Shown one piece after another: positions 20,001 through 28,014 of a DNA stretch of 64,000 bases. Position numbers and translations under genes: made by a program. This DNA comes from Echinicola shivajiensis. Lineage in GTDB: Bacteria > Bacteroidota > Bacteroidia > Cytophagales > Cyclobacteriaceae. The first letter of the stretch is position 1; each line of letters starts with the position of its first letter. The stretch covers positions 806,001 to 870,000 of the forward strand of contig NZ_JAHHZM010000001.1 in the NCBI RefSeq assembly GCF_018642165.1, read 5' to 3'. Under the pieces are notes generated by a model that was not told the origin of the DNA, made no database searches, and was given only the letters and a program-made list of their open reading frames with translations.

Positions 20001-20383
20001 TGTAGGCCATCTCCATTCACATCGGCAATGGAAACACCTGTTTTAAAGCCTTCTCTACCCGACAATCCAGTGCTTTTGGTAACATCTTCGAATTGCAGGT
20101 TTCCTTTATTCAGGAACACTTTATTGGAAACAATATTGCCCGTAAAAATCAAGTCAGGCAAATCATCATTATTTAAGTCAATTACAGCAACACCTCCACC
20201 ATTATATAGGTATTCGTAAGTCAAAATATTGAGGTCCTTGGTCTCTTTAATGGTGTTCTCAAACTGAATACCGGTACTTTCGGGCGAAAGCTCCTCTAAC
20301 ATCAATTTCTTGTCTTCCTTTTTGCAGGCAAAGGATAATCCAATAATTAGGGAAAGTGATAAGTATTGACCAATTCCTTTCAT
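17012..20383 (-). CDS. FG-GAP/VCBS-repeat lipoprotein with ASPIC/UnbV domain
   Basis: Starting at the ATG at 20383 (an upstream in-frame start would add 25 unconvincing residues before the signal), the product is about 1123 residues with lipobox (GLSFACKKED). It has many FG-GAP/VCBS propeller blades, each with an acidic calcium-binding-like loop (DLNNDDLPDL, DVNGDGLQDI, DYNNDGRIDV, DLDLDGDLDI). In the middle lies an ASPIC/UnbV segment (GAIGAKVKVATG, LHFGLGEY, VRWPNGKH), and a second propeller follows. Such proteins are extracellular and common beside SusC/SusD genes, with adhesion or substrate binding proposed. It follows a terminator at 20545 and a striking repeat at 20499-20530. Confidence 0.88.
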   Translation of the reverse strand: MKGIGQYLSLSLIIGLSFACKKEDKKLMLEELSPESTGIQFENTIKETKDLNILTYEYLYNGGGVAVIDLNNDDLPDLIFTGNIVSNKVFLNKGNLQFEDVTKSTGLSGREGFKTGVSIADVNGDGLQDIYYCYSGPGDNPVRRNELYLNNGDMTFREAAEEFGLDAVGTFSTQASFFDYDNDGDLDMFLLNHGKTFYNPTFNTTQLRSTRHPQYGNRLYRNDGGKFTEVSEDAKLDGSGLNFGLGLYTSDVNGDGWVDIYVSNDYNEQDFFYLNQKDGTFKESSKQSFDHLSKFSMGGDLADYNNDGRIDVLTLDMLPEDNRRQKLLKGPDNYNTYNLLVDSGFHHQNMRNMLHLNRGEDADGNPVFSEIGQLAGVSNTDWSWTGLFADLDNDGWKDMIVTNGYLRDFTNMDFLNFTYANAAREARASGKEPDLIGLVNQIPATKIHNYIYKNEGDLTFKDVTTDWGFDQPTISNGAVYVDLDLDGDLDIVVNHINQSASVYENHSNSLNKHHYLSIKLKGEGANPGAIGAKVKVATGQEIQIQELFPVRGYQSSMANLLHFGLGEYQDVKALEVRWPNGKHTLIRDFSADTLLVLDIKDADKKSNEDLSPSWEIEEMLEDATQASGIDFVHQENEYVDFKNERLLHQQLSKLGPKIGTGDVNGDGVEDVFIGGAAGQSGQLFLSNVSGQYKKAASQPWNEDKQSEDLGMAFFDADGDGDLDLYICSGGNEFVTGAPQLQDRLYLNLGGGKFEKDSSALPELKASAIAVTANDFDQDGDMDLFVGGRVTSGSYGIAPRSYLLRNDSEEGKVKFVDITPEILKNPGMLTDAAWVDMTGNEAKELVIVGELMPLMVFDFTGKEIKEISAKLGVENLTGMYCSLEVGDWNNDGQDDLILGNMGLNTQFKAAKDQPMRLYVGDFDGNGSIDPILTYYINGVSYPIASKDELIEQMPILKKKFIRFEDYADATIEDVLSAEQLAKAKVLEAAYLENMVVMSDGQGKYAATSLPLEAQFSSVFGAEEVNITNGQYEDLLIAGNFYPNRVEWGKYDASKGTVLKNDGQGNFSTKPTMVNELDISGDIRDMVKVQLKGDQYLIIVAKNDDSVQVFKNKAVSRTNQFEQEH

Positions 20384-20498
20384 TGTAATCAATTTTTGTT
20401 GGGTGAATGCGGCTGTTACTCTCCAATTTGCTCCCACTAAAACTATGGGAATTAACACAATAGATATTGAAAATCTATTATGGAAAAGCAGCCTCGAA

Positions 20499-20530
20499 GT
20501 TACAATAATTTTAACGCTATTGTAACGCTA
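20499..20530 (-). promoter_or_regulatory. Inverted plus direct repeat upstream of the VCBS gene (candidate operator)
   Basis: GTTACAAT at 20499-20506 and ATTGTAAC at 20519-20526 form a perfect 8-base inverted pair with a 12-base spacer. Overlapping it, TAACGCTA occurs twice (20512-20519 and 20523-20530), exactly 11 bases (one helical turn) apart. It lies 116 bases upstream of the VCBS start and just after the unit B terminator, where the next promoter should be. A transcription-factor binding site is inferred. Confidence 0.45.
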
Positions 20531-20544
20531 GAATAAAAATCAAG

Positions 20545-20570
20545 AAAAGCCATCCTTTGGAGATGGCCTT
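20545..20570 (-). terminator. Rho-independent terminator of the unit B operon
   Basis: GCCATC (20549-20554) and GATGGC (20562-20567) form a stem with a 7-base loop. On the minus strand the hairpin is followed by TTTTC. It lies 18 bases beyond the stop codon of the DUF1735 gene, so the six-gene run from SusC to this point ends here. Confidence 0.7.
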
Positions 20571-20588
20571 TCCTGATACTGTTTTTTA

Positions 20589-21560
20589 TTAGAATCCGTA
20601 GATCTCTGCGAGGTGGGTAAAGTTGGTATCACCGTGTGTACTGGTGATGGTCACTTTGAAGTACCTAGCAGTTTGAGGGCTCTTCAAGAATACTGGATTG
20701 TTGTTATTATCATTTGGAAGACTCCCAGGGAAGATATCTACTTGGGTCCAGTTTTGACCATCATCACTAAGCTCGATATAGATTTCATTGACATTACCAG
20801 TGCTTCTGTTTTGTCTTTGAATAAAAGAAAAACCACTGATCAATTTACTCTCTCCCATATCAATAGCTATATCATGAGGCGGTTCTGGTGATCCTCCATA
20901 CCATTGGGTATGCCAGAAAGTGCCAATTTCCCCATCTAGAGCATGCTTAGCATGTCCGTTTCCAGCACCTTCACCTACAGTTTCTTCAGAAGAAACCGAA
21001 GCTATCGTCCAACCTGTTCTAATAAATGGTTCATAAACTGGCGGATTGGCTTCTACCAAGAAATAAGACGTTTTCAGTTCTTCATTCAAGGTGATATTAC
21101 CATCCACAGAAGTAATGGTGATAGGCAATAAGTATTGGGTCTCAAAATCAAATCCATTGATAGGATTGATATTGACCTTCAAGGGTTCAGAAGCCATATC
21201 ACCAGCAGGAATGCTTACCGAACTACTAGAAAGCTCAAAGCTTTCCGTAGGCAAAGCAGGATAGCTGGTTCCGTTGGCATCATTATAGGCATCCACCATA
21301 CTTAGATCAGCAGCAAAGCTAACATTGATTTCAGTACCCAAAGTGTAAGGCGCACCATAGGCTGCACCAAAAACGATAGACTGAACACTGTCCTTCAATA
21401 CTAGACTATGGCTAGAAGAAGCACTTACTGCCTGAGGCATATACAATTTGGTATATTGCTCTGGTTGCTCCACCACAAAGTCCGGATCACAGGAAGTCAT
21501 GAACACTAGGCCCATGAACATTCCTCCGATTGGATTAATTATTTTTTTATATAGATTCAT
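20589..21560 (-). CDS. DUF1735 + F5/8 type C surface lipoprotein (unit B)
   Basis: A 323-residue lipoprotein (lipobox MTSCDPDF). The N-terminal half fits DUF1735 (KLYMPQAVSAS, FGAAYGAPYTLGTEINVSF, FETQYLLPITITSV), and residues about 180-323 form an F5/8 type C module (SSEETVGEGAGNG, TFWHTQW, HLAEIYGF). It is the last gene of the unit B SusC/SusD operon and is a close paralogue of the protein at 34893. Proteins at this position usually serve as extra surface glycan-binding proteins (SusE/F-like role). Ligand unknown. Confidence 0.85.
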   Translation of the reverse strand: MNLYKKIINPIGGMFMGLVFMTSCDPDFVVEQPEQYTKLYMPQAVSASSSHSLVLKDSVQSIVFGAAYGAPYTLGTEINVSFAADLSMVDAYNDANGTSYPALPTESFELSSSSVSIPAGDMASEPLKVNINPINGFDFETQYLLPITITSVDGNITLNEELKTSYFLVEANPPVYEPFIRTGWTIASVSSEETVGEGAGNGHAKHALDGEIGTFWHTQWYGGSPEPPHDIAIDMGESKLISGFSFIQRQNRSTGNVNEIYIELSDDGQNWTQVDIFPGSLPNDNNNNPVFLKSPQTARYFKVTITSTHGDTNFTHLAEIYGF

Positions 21561-21579
21561 GATTTTGCTTTTTTAAAGT

Positions 21580-23274
21580 TTACCACATTGGATTTTGCTG
21601 AAGATTTCCGTTGGTATTATTGATTTCAGACTGAGGAATTGGGAACAGGTACATTTTTTCTGTAAAAATCCTGTCTTCCACTTCAATCACATCATATTCA
21701 AAATCATCCCCTGATTGGGTAATTCTCAAACCATGTACAGGACCATTGAATTCATCTTCTGCCGTTTTCCATCTTCTGGTATCAAAGAACCTTTGACCTT
21801 CAAATGCAAATTCAATTCTTCTTTCATGTCTGATTTTAGCACGCATTTCATCCTGAGATAATCCTTCCGGAAGAGCAGGCATACCCGCTCTGTCTCTTAC
21901 CTCATTGATAGCCTCATAAACAGATGCATCTGGACCTACAGCTTCATTTTGTGCTTCAGCATAACCTAGAAGGATTTCAGCATATCTCAAAATCACCCAG
22001 TTTTTGGTACTTGTTTGGTCTCTCAAAATATCCAGTTCAGGATCCATGAACTTACGCATATAATAACCTGTCAAAGTAGCACCATTCACTCCTTCTCCAT
22101 CAAGACCTCCTACATAACTCTCTACAGGTCTGCCTCTCCAGTCCGCTCCGTTATACAGGATAGAAAGGTAAAAACGCGGGTCTCGATTATCAAAAGGAGC
22201 TGCTGCATGCGCTGGATTGTTCCAGTCAAAAGCAGTACCATCCGCCATTTCATAAGCTTCCACCAAATCCTGGGTAGGGTTGATACCTCCCCCACCACCT
22301 TCGTAGCCCACAGGGGTATTGTTACGCTCTACATCACTTCTGTTATAATAAATGATCTCGAAAATGGATTCTGGACTTCCCTGGTTTCTTACAAATGCCC
22401 TGTCATAATTATTATTAAGACTATAAGCTCCAGACTCAATTACTTCTTTATAAGCATCTGCTGCGGCTTGCCACTTATCCAAGTCATTGCTTGTATTATG
22501 CAATGGACTGGCTGCCAGCATCAACACCTGTGCTTTGAAAGCATCTACCATCGGCTGGGTAGCTCTTCCCTTATTAGCTGCATAATAATTATAATTTACA
22601 GGCAATAAAGGTCTGGCAGATTCTAAATCATCCAAAATAAAATTCACACAAGCTTCGAAAGAAGCCCTGGTAGAATTCACCTCTTCTCCTAATTCATAGG
22701 TCTGATCAATAATCGGAACACCGCCATATCTTTTGATCAACTCATAATAATAATAGGCTCTCAAGAAATAAACCTCTCCGGTCAATCTTGTCTTCAACTG
22801 CCCAGCAGTAATCAAATTACCATTGGCGTCCAATTCACTATTATCACGGATAGGCTCATCATAGCTTTCCAAGACCATTCTGTCCACATTTTCAAAGAAC
22901 AAATTGGCCTTTCTAACTGCTGAGTACATATCCGACCAAATATTGGCCGGATTATAAGAAGGCGTCCAGTTACCTGAATTCAAGAAATTAATCGGTGATG
23001 AAAGCTCTGAATACTTGGAATCATCGGTAGCAGAAGCCAACATCCCAGCTCCTAAAAAGCTTGAAGTACCTACAGCTCCATTAGTATTCGCGCCACGATA
23101 TTCGTCTATTCTATAACTATAAAGGTCATTTACAAATTGATAGGTCAATTTATAATCCGTAAATACACGCTCTTCATCTACATCTGATACTACGGGGCGG
23201 TCTAGATAATTCTGGCAAGCTGACATACTCAAAGCCAACAAGCAGACCCCTATATATTTATGCATTTTTTTCAT
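21580..23274 (-). CDS. RagB/SusD-family lipoprotein, second of tandem pair (unit B)
   Basis: About 564 residues from the ATG at 23274 (another ATG 12 bases upstream is possible). The signal ends at a lipobox (LSMSACQNYL). SusD hallmarks are seen: RAYYYYELIKRYGG early, NWVILRYAEILLGYAEAQNE and RHERRIEFAFEGQRFFDTRRW late, and the characteristic ending FPIPQSEINN...QQNPMW. It follows its partner SusC (23295-26324) by 20 bases. It is similar in layout to the SusD at 26364, suggesting duplication of the pair. Confidence 0.94.
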   Translation of the reverse strand: MKKMHKYIGVCLLALSMSACQNYLDRPVVSDVDEERVFTDYKLTYQFVNDLYSYRIDEYRGANTNGAVGTSSFLGAGMLASATDDSKYSELSSPINFLNSGNWTPSYNPANIWSDMYSAVRKANLFFENVDRMVLESYDEPIRDNSELDANGNLITAGQLKTRLTGEVYFLRAYYYYELIKRYGGVPIIDQTYELGEEVNSTRASFEACVNFILDDLESARPLLPVNYNYYAANKGRATQPMVDAFKAQVLMLAASPLHNTSNDLDKWQAAADAYKEVIESGAYSLNNNYDRAFVRNQGSPESIFEIIYYNRSDVERNNTPVGYEGGGGGINPTQDLVEAYEMADGTAFDWNNPAHAAAPFDNRDPRFYLSILYNGADWRGRPVESYVGGLDGEGVNGATLTGYYMRKFMDPELDILRDQTSTKNWVILRYAEILLGYAEAQNEAVGPDASVYEAINEVRDRAGMPALPEGLSQDEMRAKIRHERRIEFAFEGQRFFDTRRWKTAEDEFNGPVHGLRITQSGDDFEYDVIEVEDRIFTEKMYLFPIPQSEINNTNGNLQQNPMW

Positions 23275-23294
23275 GTTCTGTCTCATTTTTCAGC

Positions 23295-26200
23295 TTACAA
23301 ACTCACCCTTACACCAAGGCTTACAGTTTTCATAATCGGATAGCTTGAAATCCCTGAACTGATATTTTCAGGATCAAAATCAAGATCATCAAAAGTCAAG
23401 AGATTATAACCATTGGCATAAATCCTCGCTTTATAAACACCGATTCGCTCAGTCAACTGGCCTGGCAGTGTATAACCCACTTCGATATTTTTCAACCTAA
23501 GGTATTTTACATCTCTTAACCAGAAGGTTGAATTTCTGTAATTGTTTGAAAAATCGCTGGCACTCAATCTAGGATAATCCGCCGTGTCAGCTGTTTCAGG
23601 TGTCCATCTGTTCAACACAAACTCAGTAGGCTTGGCGTTATTGGCAAAGCCCATAGTAGCACGGTTCAAAACAAATGCTCCTCTACTACCTGCTCCTTGA
23701 ACCAAGGCACTGATATCAAATCCTTTATAGCTAAAACCGATCTGACCACCATAGTATAATTGAGGAAGGGTTGGCTTACCTATAGCACTTTCATCTCTGT
23801 AATCAATGATATCATCACCATTAAGGTCCTTGTATTTGATATCACCAGGTTTCACAGTACCATAAGTTTGTATTGGGCTGTTGGCTATATCTGCTTCATC
23901 TTCAAAGAAACCGATAGCAGTCAAACCAAAGCCTTGTCTGATTGGATTACCTCTTCTGTATTCCCATTCATTTTCTCTAAATGGTTCATCTTGGTAGACA
24001 ATATTGCTCTTATTGAAAGATCCCAAGGCCCTCACAAAATAGCTAAAGTCTCCAGAATTATTGTTCCAAGTTACATCCCACTCGAAACCTTTATTGGTAG
24101 CAACCCCCACATTACTTGCAGGTAGGATGGCTCCCATCAAATCAGGAATGGTATTCAATTGAGAAAGGATATCCTCTCTTCTTTCATAGAATGCATCAAT
24201 AGCGATATTCAAGTGATTGTCCACCAATCCAAGGTCAAATCCAAAATTGCCCATCTTGGATTTTTCCCAAGTCGCTCCCAGATTAGGAAGGTTTCCTTCT
24301 CTTCTGGTTCCTACACTTTGCTGATTACCAAAAAGAACTGTACCGCCACCGGTATATCTGCTCAAATAAGGGAATCTACCTCCACCGATTTGATCATTAC
24401 CCAATAGCCCAAAAGAACCCCTTACTTTTAAGTAATCAATGGTACTACTGTTTTTCAAGAAATCTTCTTTAGAGGCAATCCATCCTGCAGAAACAGTCGG
24501 GAAAAATCCAAATCTTTCACCTGGAGCAAAATTCTCAGATCCTGAATAAGACATGGACAACTGACCGATATACTTTCCTTTATTCACATAAGTACCTCTC
24601 AAGGCTACCAATTGAGTAGCATAAGGATCAGGAGTATTATTAACAGTATACTTTGATTGGTAATAAACCAAATTGGCCATTACTTCATGGTCAGTGCCGA
24701 AGGTACGGTTATAATCAAATCCGGTCTTTACACCAACCCTACTGTTTTGTCTTTGAGATTGTCCTCTCCCAGAAAGTGGCTCATCATTACCAAACTGCGT
24801 ATAGGTACCATCTTGATTCAATTGGAAAACAGCAAAATCCTTACTTTGGCTTACCAACTGATCATAATAGCTATCCATGGTAAATCCAACATGGAATTTC
24901 AAACCTTTGATAAATTCATCCAATTTTCTGGATGCTTCAACAGTTCCCAAGAAGAAATTAGAACGGTTTTCCACAAATCCCGTATTGGTGATCAAACCAT
25001 AAGGGTTTGATCCATACTCAGCATTACCACCAATGGATCCATCCTCATTGAGCATAGGGAACAAGCCTGGAGGATATCCAGAAAGGTTATTGAAAATAGT
25101 ACTTGATCCTGAACCTGGAAAGTTTCTGTTTTCCAATCTACCCGCCAAATCCAACTTAATGGCTGTCTTAGGGTTCAGGTTGACATCAATATTACTTCGG
25201 AAATTATATCTGGTGTAATTAGCATCCGTACTGTAACCATCATTCAGGTCGGTGTATTTATATAGACCTTTCTGATCTAACATTCCCAAAGACACAAAGT
25301 ACCTTGCAGTTTCATTTCCTCCACTGATATTGAAATTATGTCTTTGTTGTGAAGACTGGTCCTTAAGGATTTCATCATGCCAGTTGACATTTGGATATAA
25401 CCAGGGATTGCTTCCTGTTCTGTAAGCTTCGATAGCCTCTGAATTAAAACGCTCAGGAAGACCATCATTTCTCAATGCCTCATTATATAAGGTAGCATAC
25501 TGATAAGAATCCAAATACTCTGGCAAATCAATTGGAGATTGGAAACCAAATTCAGTATTGAAATTAATTCTGGTTTGGTTGGCCTGTCCTCTCTTGGTTT
25601 TCACCATCAAAACCTTATTGGCACCAAAGATACCGAACATGGCATTGGCAGCTGCATCCTTCAATACAGTGATGGATTCAATTTCATTTGGATCAAACTG
25701 ACCAAATTCCCTTTCATAACCATCTACAAATACTTTGATAGAATTATCTCCAAAAGTGGACAATCCACGAATATAAAGTGAAGCGCCATCATAACCTGGC
25801 TCACCTGTTCCTTGAACAGTTACTAAACCTGGCAATCTACCTGCAAGTGCATTGGATAAGTTGGCAACTGGGCTCTGACGCACTTCCTCCATACCAATAG
25901 AACTTCTAGCCTCAGTAGTATACTCACTGGGCAACTCACCCCATATCAAATCAGCCTTTTGGGTCTTAGAGGATTCCAAGCTGATAAAGGGCGCTCCGGC
26001 TAAATCCTCCACTGCTATGGTTTGACTGATATAAGCCTCTCCTTCGATTGTCAAGGAATCATCATCACCACTTACAGTAATGGTGAAATTTCCCAATCGA
26101 TCTGTTTCTACTTCTTCTTGGGTATTTACGGACTTAACCGTAATTCCCATCAATGCCTCACTATCGGCATTGACTACTTTTCCACTTACCTTTTTCTCCT

Positions 26201-26324
26201 CCACTCCCAAAGAATAGGAATGTTTGGCAGCAAAGGCAGCCTGCTTTCCTGTGAATAAGCCCAGCATCAACACCAAGCACAAGGCACTCAGAAAGCGAAA
26301 TTTATTTCTTATCTGTAGTATCAT
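23295..26324 (-). CDS. SusC-type TonB-dependent receptor without STN domain (unit B, second)
   Basis: A 1009-residue outer-membrane transporter, about 110-140 residues shorter than the other three because the STN domain is absent. After the signal peptide a carboxypeptidase-regulatory-like domain covers about residues 42-125. The usual EEVVVVGYG stretch before the plug is replaced by ADLIWGELPSEYTT, while the plug itself is clear (LSNALAGRLPGL, IRGLSTFGDNS, ITVLKDAAANAMFG). Without STN it should transport but not signal to FecR. It sits between the two SusD genes of unit B. Confidence 0.93.
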   Translation of the reverse strand: MILQIRNKFRFLSALCLVLMLGLFTGKQAAFAAKHSYSLGVEEKKVSGKVVNADSEALMGITVKSVNTQEEVETDRLGNFTITVSGDDDSLTIEGEAYISQTIAVEDLAGAPFISLESSKTQKADLIWGELPSEYTTEARSSIGMEEVRQSPVANLSNALAGRLPGLVTVQGTGEPGYDGASLYIRGLSTFGDNSIKVFVDGYEREFGQFDPNEIESITVLKDAAANAMFGIFGANKVLMVKTKRGQANQTRINFNTEFGFQSPIDLPEYLDSYQYATLYNEALRNDGLPERFNSEAIEAYRTGSNPWLYPNVNWHDEILKDQSSQQRHNFNISGGNETARYFVSLGMLDQKGLYKYTDLNDGYSTDANYTRYNFRSNIDVNLNPKTAIKLDLAGRLENRNFPGSGSSTIFNNLSGYPPGLFPMLNEDGSIGGNAEYGSNPYGLITNTGFVENRSNFFLGTVEASRKLDEFIKGLKFHVGFTMDSYYDQLVSQSKDFAVFQLNQDGTYTQFGNDEPLSGRGQSQRQNSRVGVKTGFDYNRTFGTDHEVMANLVYYQSKYTVNNTPDPYATQLVALRGTYVNKGKYIGQLSMSYSGSENFAPGERFGFFPTVSAGWIASKEDFLKNSSTIDYLKVRGSFGLLGNDQIGGGRFPYLSRYTGGGTVLFGNQQSVGTRREGNLPNLGATWEKSKMGNFGFDLGLVDNHLNIAIDAFYERREDILSQLNTIPDLMGAILPASNVGVATNKGFEWDVTWNNNSGDFSYFVRALGSFNKSNIVYQDEPFRENEWEYRRGNPIRQGFGLTAIGFFEDEADIANSPIQTYGTVKPGDIKYKDLNGDDIIDYRDESAIGKPTLPQLYYGGQIGFSYKGFDISALVQGAGSRGAFVLNRATMGFANNAKPTEFVLNRWTPETADTADYPRLSASDFSNNYRNSTFWLRDVKYLRLKNIEVGYTLPGQLTERIGVYKARIYANGYNLLTFDDLDFDPENISSGISSYPIMKTVSLGVRVSL

Positions 26325-26363
26325 ATATTTCTATTTTAAAGATGAAATACCCGAGACTTGTGC

Positions 26364-27986
26364 CTACCACAATGGGTTTTGCTCTAGGTTCTCGTTGATG
26401 TTGATTTCTGATTGCGGGATTGGGTACAAATCGAACTTAGGCGCATCGTACCTTCTTTCCTGAAAAACATTCTTTTCGAACGTCAACGATCCATCTGTAT
26501 TCTTGGTCATTTTATAACCATACATCGGTCCTCCCAATACTTCACCTATCTTCCATCTTCTTACATCAAACCATCTATGCTCTTCGAAAGACAATTCCAC
26601 TTGTCGCTCTTTCCAGATCCTTTCTCTCATCTCTGCCTGACTAAGGTTTCTTTCCAATGCAGGAAGACTTACAGTCTGTCTACCCCTAATCATATCCAAA
26701 GCATCATACACCTCAGCTACAGGTCCATTTACCTCATTCATCGCTTCAGCATAATTCAGGTACATTTCACCTAACCTGAACACAATCCATGTTCTGGTAT
26801 TATTTTGGAAGTTTTCCTGCATGTACTTCTTCAAGTTAAAGCCAGTACGCGTACCATCACCCGCTTTTCCTTGTCCCGGAGGTGGTGTTCTACCGTCTTT
26901 GCCCCCATCCCAAGATTCATAAGAATCTCCGAACCAGGTATCACCAGGGATGACCACGGTTTGGTACAATCTAGGATCTCTGTTTTCCAATGGTTGCTCA
27001 GGATTATATCCAGAACTAGGATCTTCGATGGTCTTTCCATTGTCCATATCATAAGACTCTATAAAGTTCACCGTAGGATTGGTACCTCCCCATCCTCCAT
27101 TGATATTACCACTTGGTCTGTTCCAGTTATCATAGAATTGATTGCCATAATCCACTCTGGCATAAATAACCTCCTCATTGAAAGGCTCAAGGAACAATCC
27201 CTGATAATCAGGATATAGGGAATAAGTCCCCAAATCAATCACATCCTTAGCCGCCTTAGCTGCTGCTTCCCATCTACTGGTTTCGTTAGATGGGTTATGC
27301 AATGGACTGGCTAAATATAATAAAGCCCTTGATTTCAAGGCCATAGCAGCCCCACGGGTTACTCTGCCCAAATCTGATGAGCCATAAGTTCCAGGTAATA
27401 TACCTGATATGGCATCACACTCACTCGCGATGAAATTCACACATTCCTCCATGCTATTACGAGGAAGAGCAAGATCAGCATCCAAAGACAATAGCTCAGT
27501 TACCAAAGGCACCCCTCCATATCTTTCCACCAAAGTAAAATAGAAATAAGCCCTAAGGAACCTTGCTTCAGCCTTCATTCTCGTCTTTAGCTCATCATTG
27601 CCAGGAACCTGGTCGATATTTTCTAAGAAAAGGTGTGCCTTTCTAATAAACTGGTACTGACGACTCCAAATATTATCAAACTGATTGGTTGGAGACCAAG
27701 CGCCATTGGTCACAGCCCAGGTACCTGCCCAGCTAAATGAGTTTACACCTTCATCTGTGGCACTGGCCAACATTCCATAATAATAAGGACCTGCATCTAG
27801 TCCCGTCCTTACACCTGAATAAACATTATTCAGTACTTTCTCAGCCTGTAATATATCGCTAAACACAATGTCTTTAGTCAGATCATCTTGCTGTGGCTCT
27901 GGATCCAAATACTCAGCACAAGACGATAAAGCCAAAATCAAGACTGAAAACAGCGTGTATATCTTTATGTTCAATTTTATATTCAT
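26364..27986 (-). CDS. RagB/SusD-family lipoprotein, first of tandem pair (unit B)
   Basis: About 540 residues from the ATG at 27986 (chosen over an upstream in-frame start because it gives a normal signal). Lipobox ILALSSCAEYL, followed by DPEPQQDD, an acidic surface-export-like stretch. SusD features include RAYFYFTLVERYGGVPL, RTWIVFRLGEMYLNYAEAMNE, RQVELSFEEHRWFDVRRW, and the ending YPIPQSEININ...EQNPLW. It follows the STN-bearing SusC (28015-31365) by about 28 bases and precedes the second SusC. Confidence 0.94.
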   Translation of the reverse strand: MNIKLNIKIYTLFSVLILALSSCAEYLDPEPQQDDLTKDIVFSDILQAEKVLNNVYSGVRTGLDAGPYYYGMLASATDEGVNSFSWAGTWAVTNGAWSPTNQFDNIWSRQYQFIRKAHLFLENIDQVPGNDELKTRMKAEARFLRAYFYFTLVERYGGVPLVTELLSLDADLALPRNSMEECVNFIASECDAISGILPGTYGSSDLGRVTRGAAMALKSRALLYLASPLHNPSNETSRWEAAAKAAKDVIDLGTYSLYPDYQGLFLEPFNEEVIYARVDYGNQFYDNWNRPSGNINGGWGGTNPTVNFIESYDMDNGKTIEDPSSGYNPEQPLENRDPRLYQTVVIPGDTWFGDSYESWDGGKDGRTPPPGQGKAGDGTRTGFNLKKYMQENFQNNTRTWIVFRLGEMYLNYAEAMNEVNGPVAEVYDALDMIRGRQTVSLPALERNLSQAEMRERIWKERQVELSFEEHRWFDVRRWKIGEVLGGPMYGYKMTKNTDGSLTFEKNVFQERRYDAPKFDLYPIPQSEININENLEQNPLW

Positions 27987-28014
27987 ATTTTCTAGCTTAA
28001 GCAACTTTCAAAAT

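Noticed and set aside
20384-20458. Upstream start for the VCBS-repeat protein
   Set aside because: It would place 25 residues before a normal lipoprotein signal that begins at the ATG at 20383.
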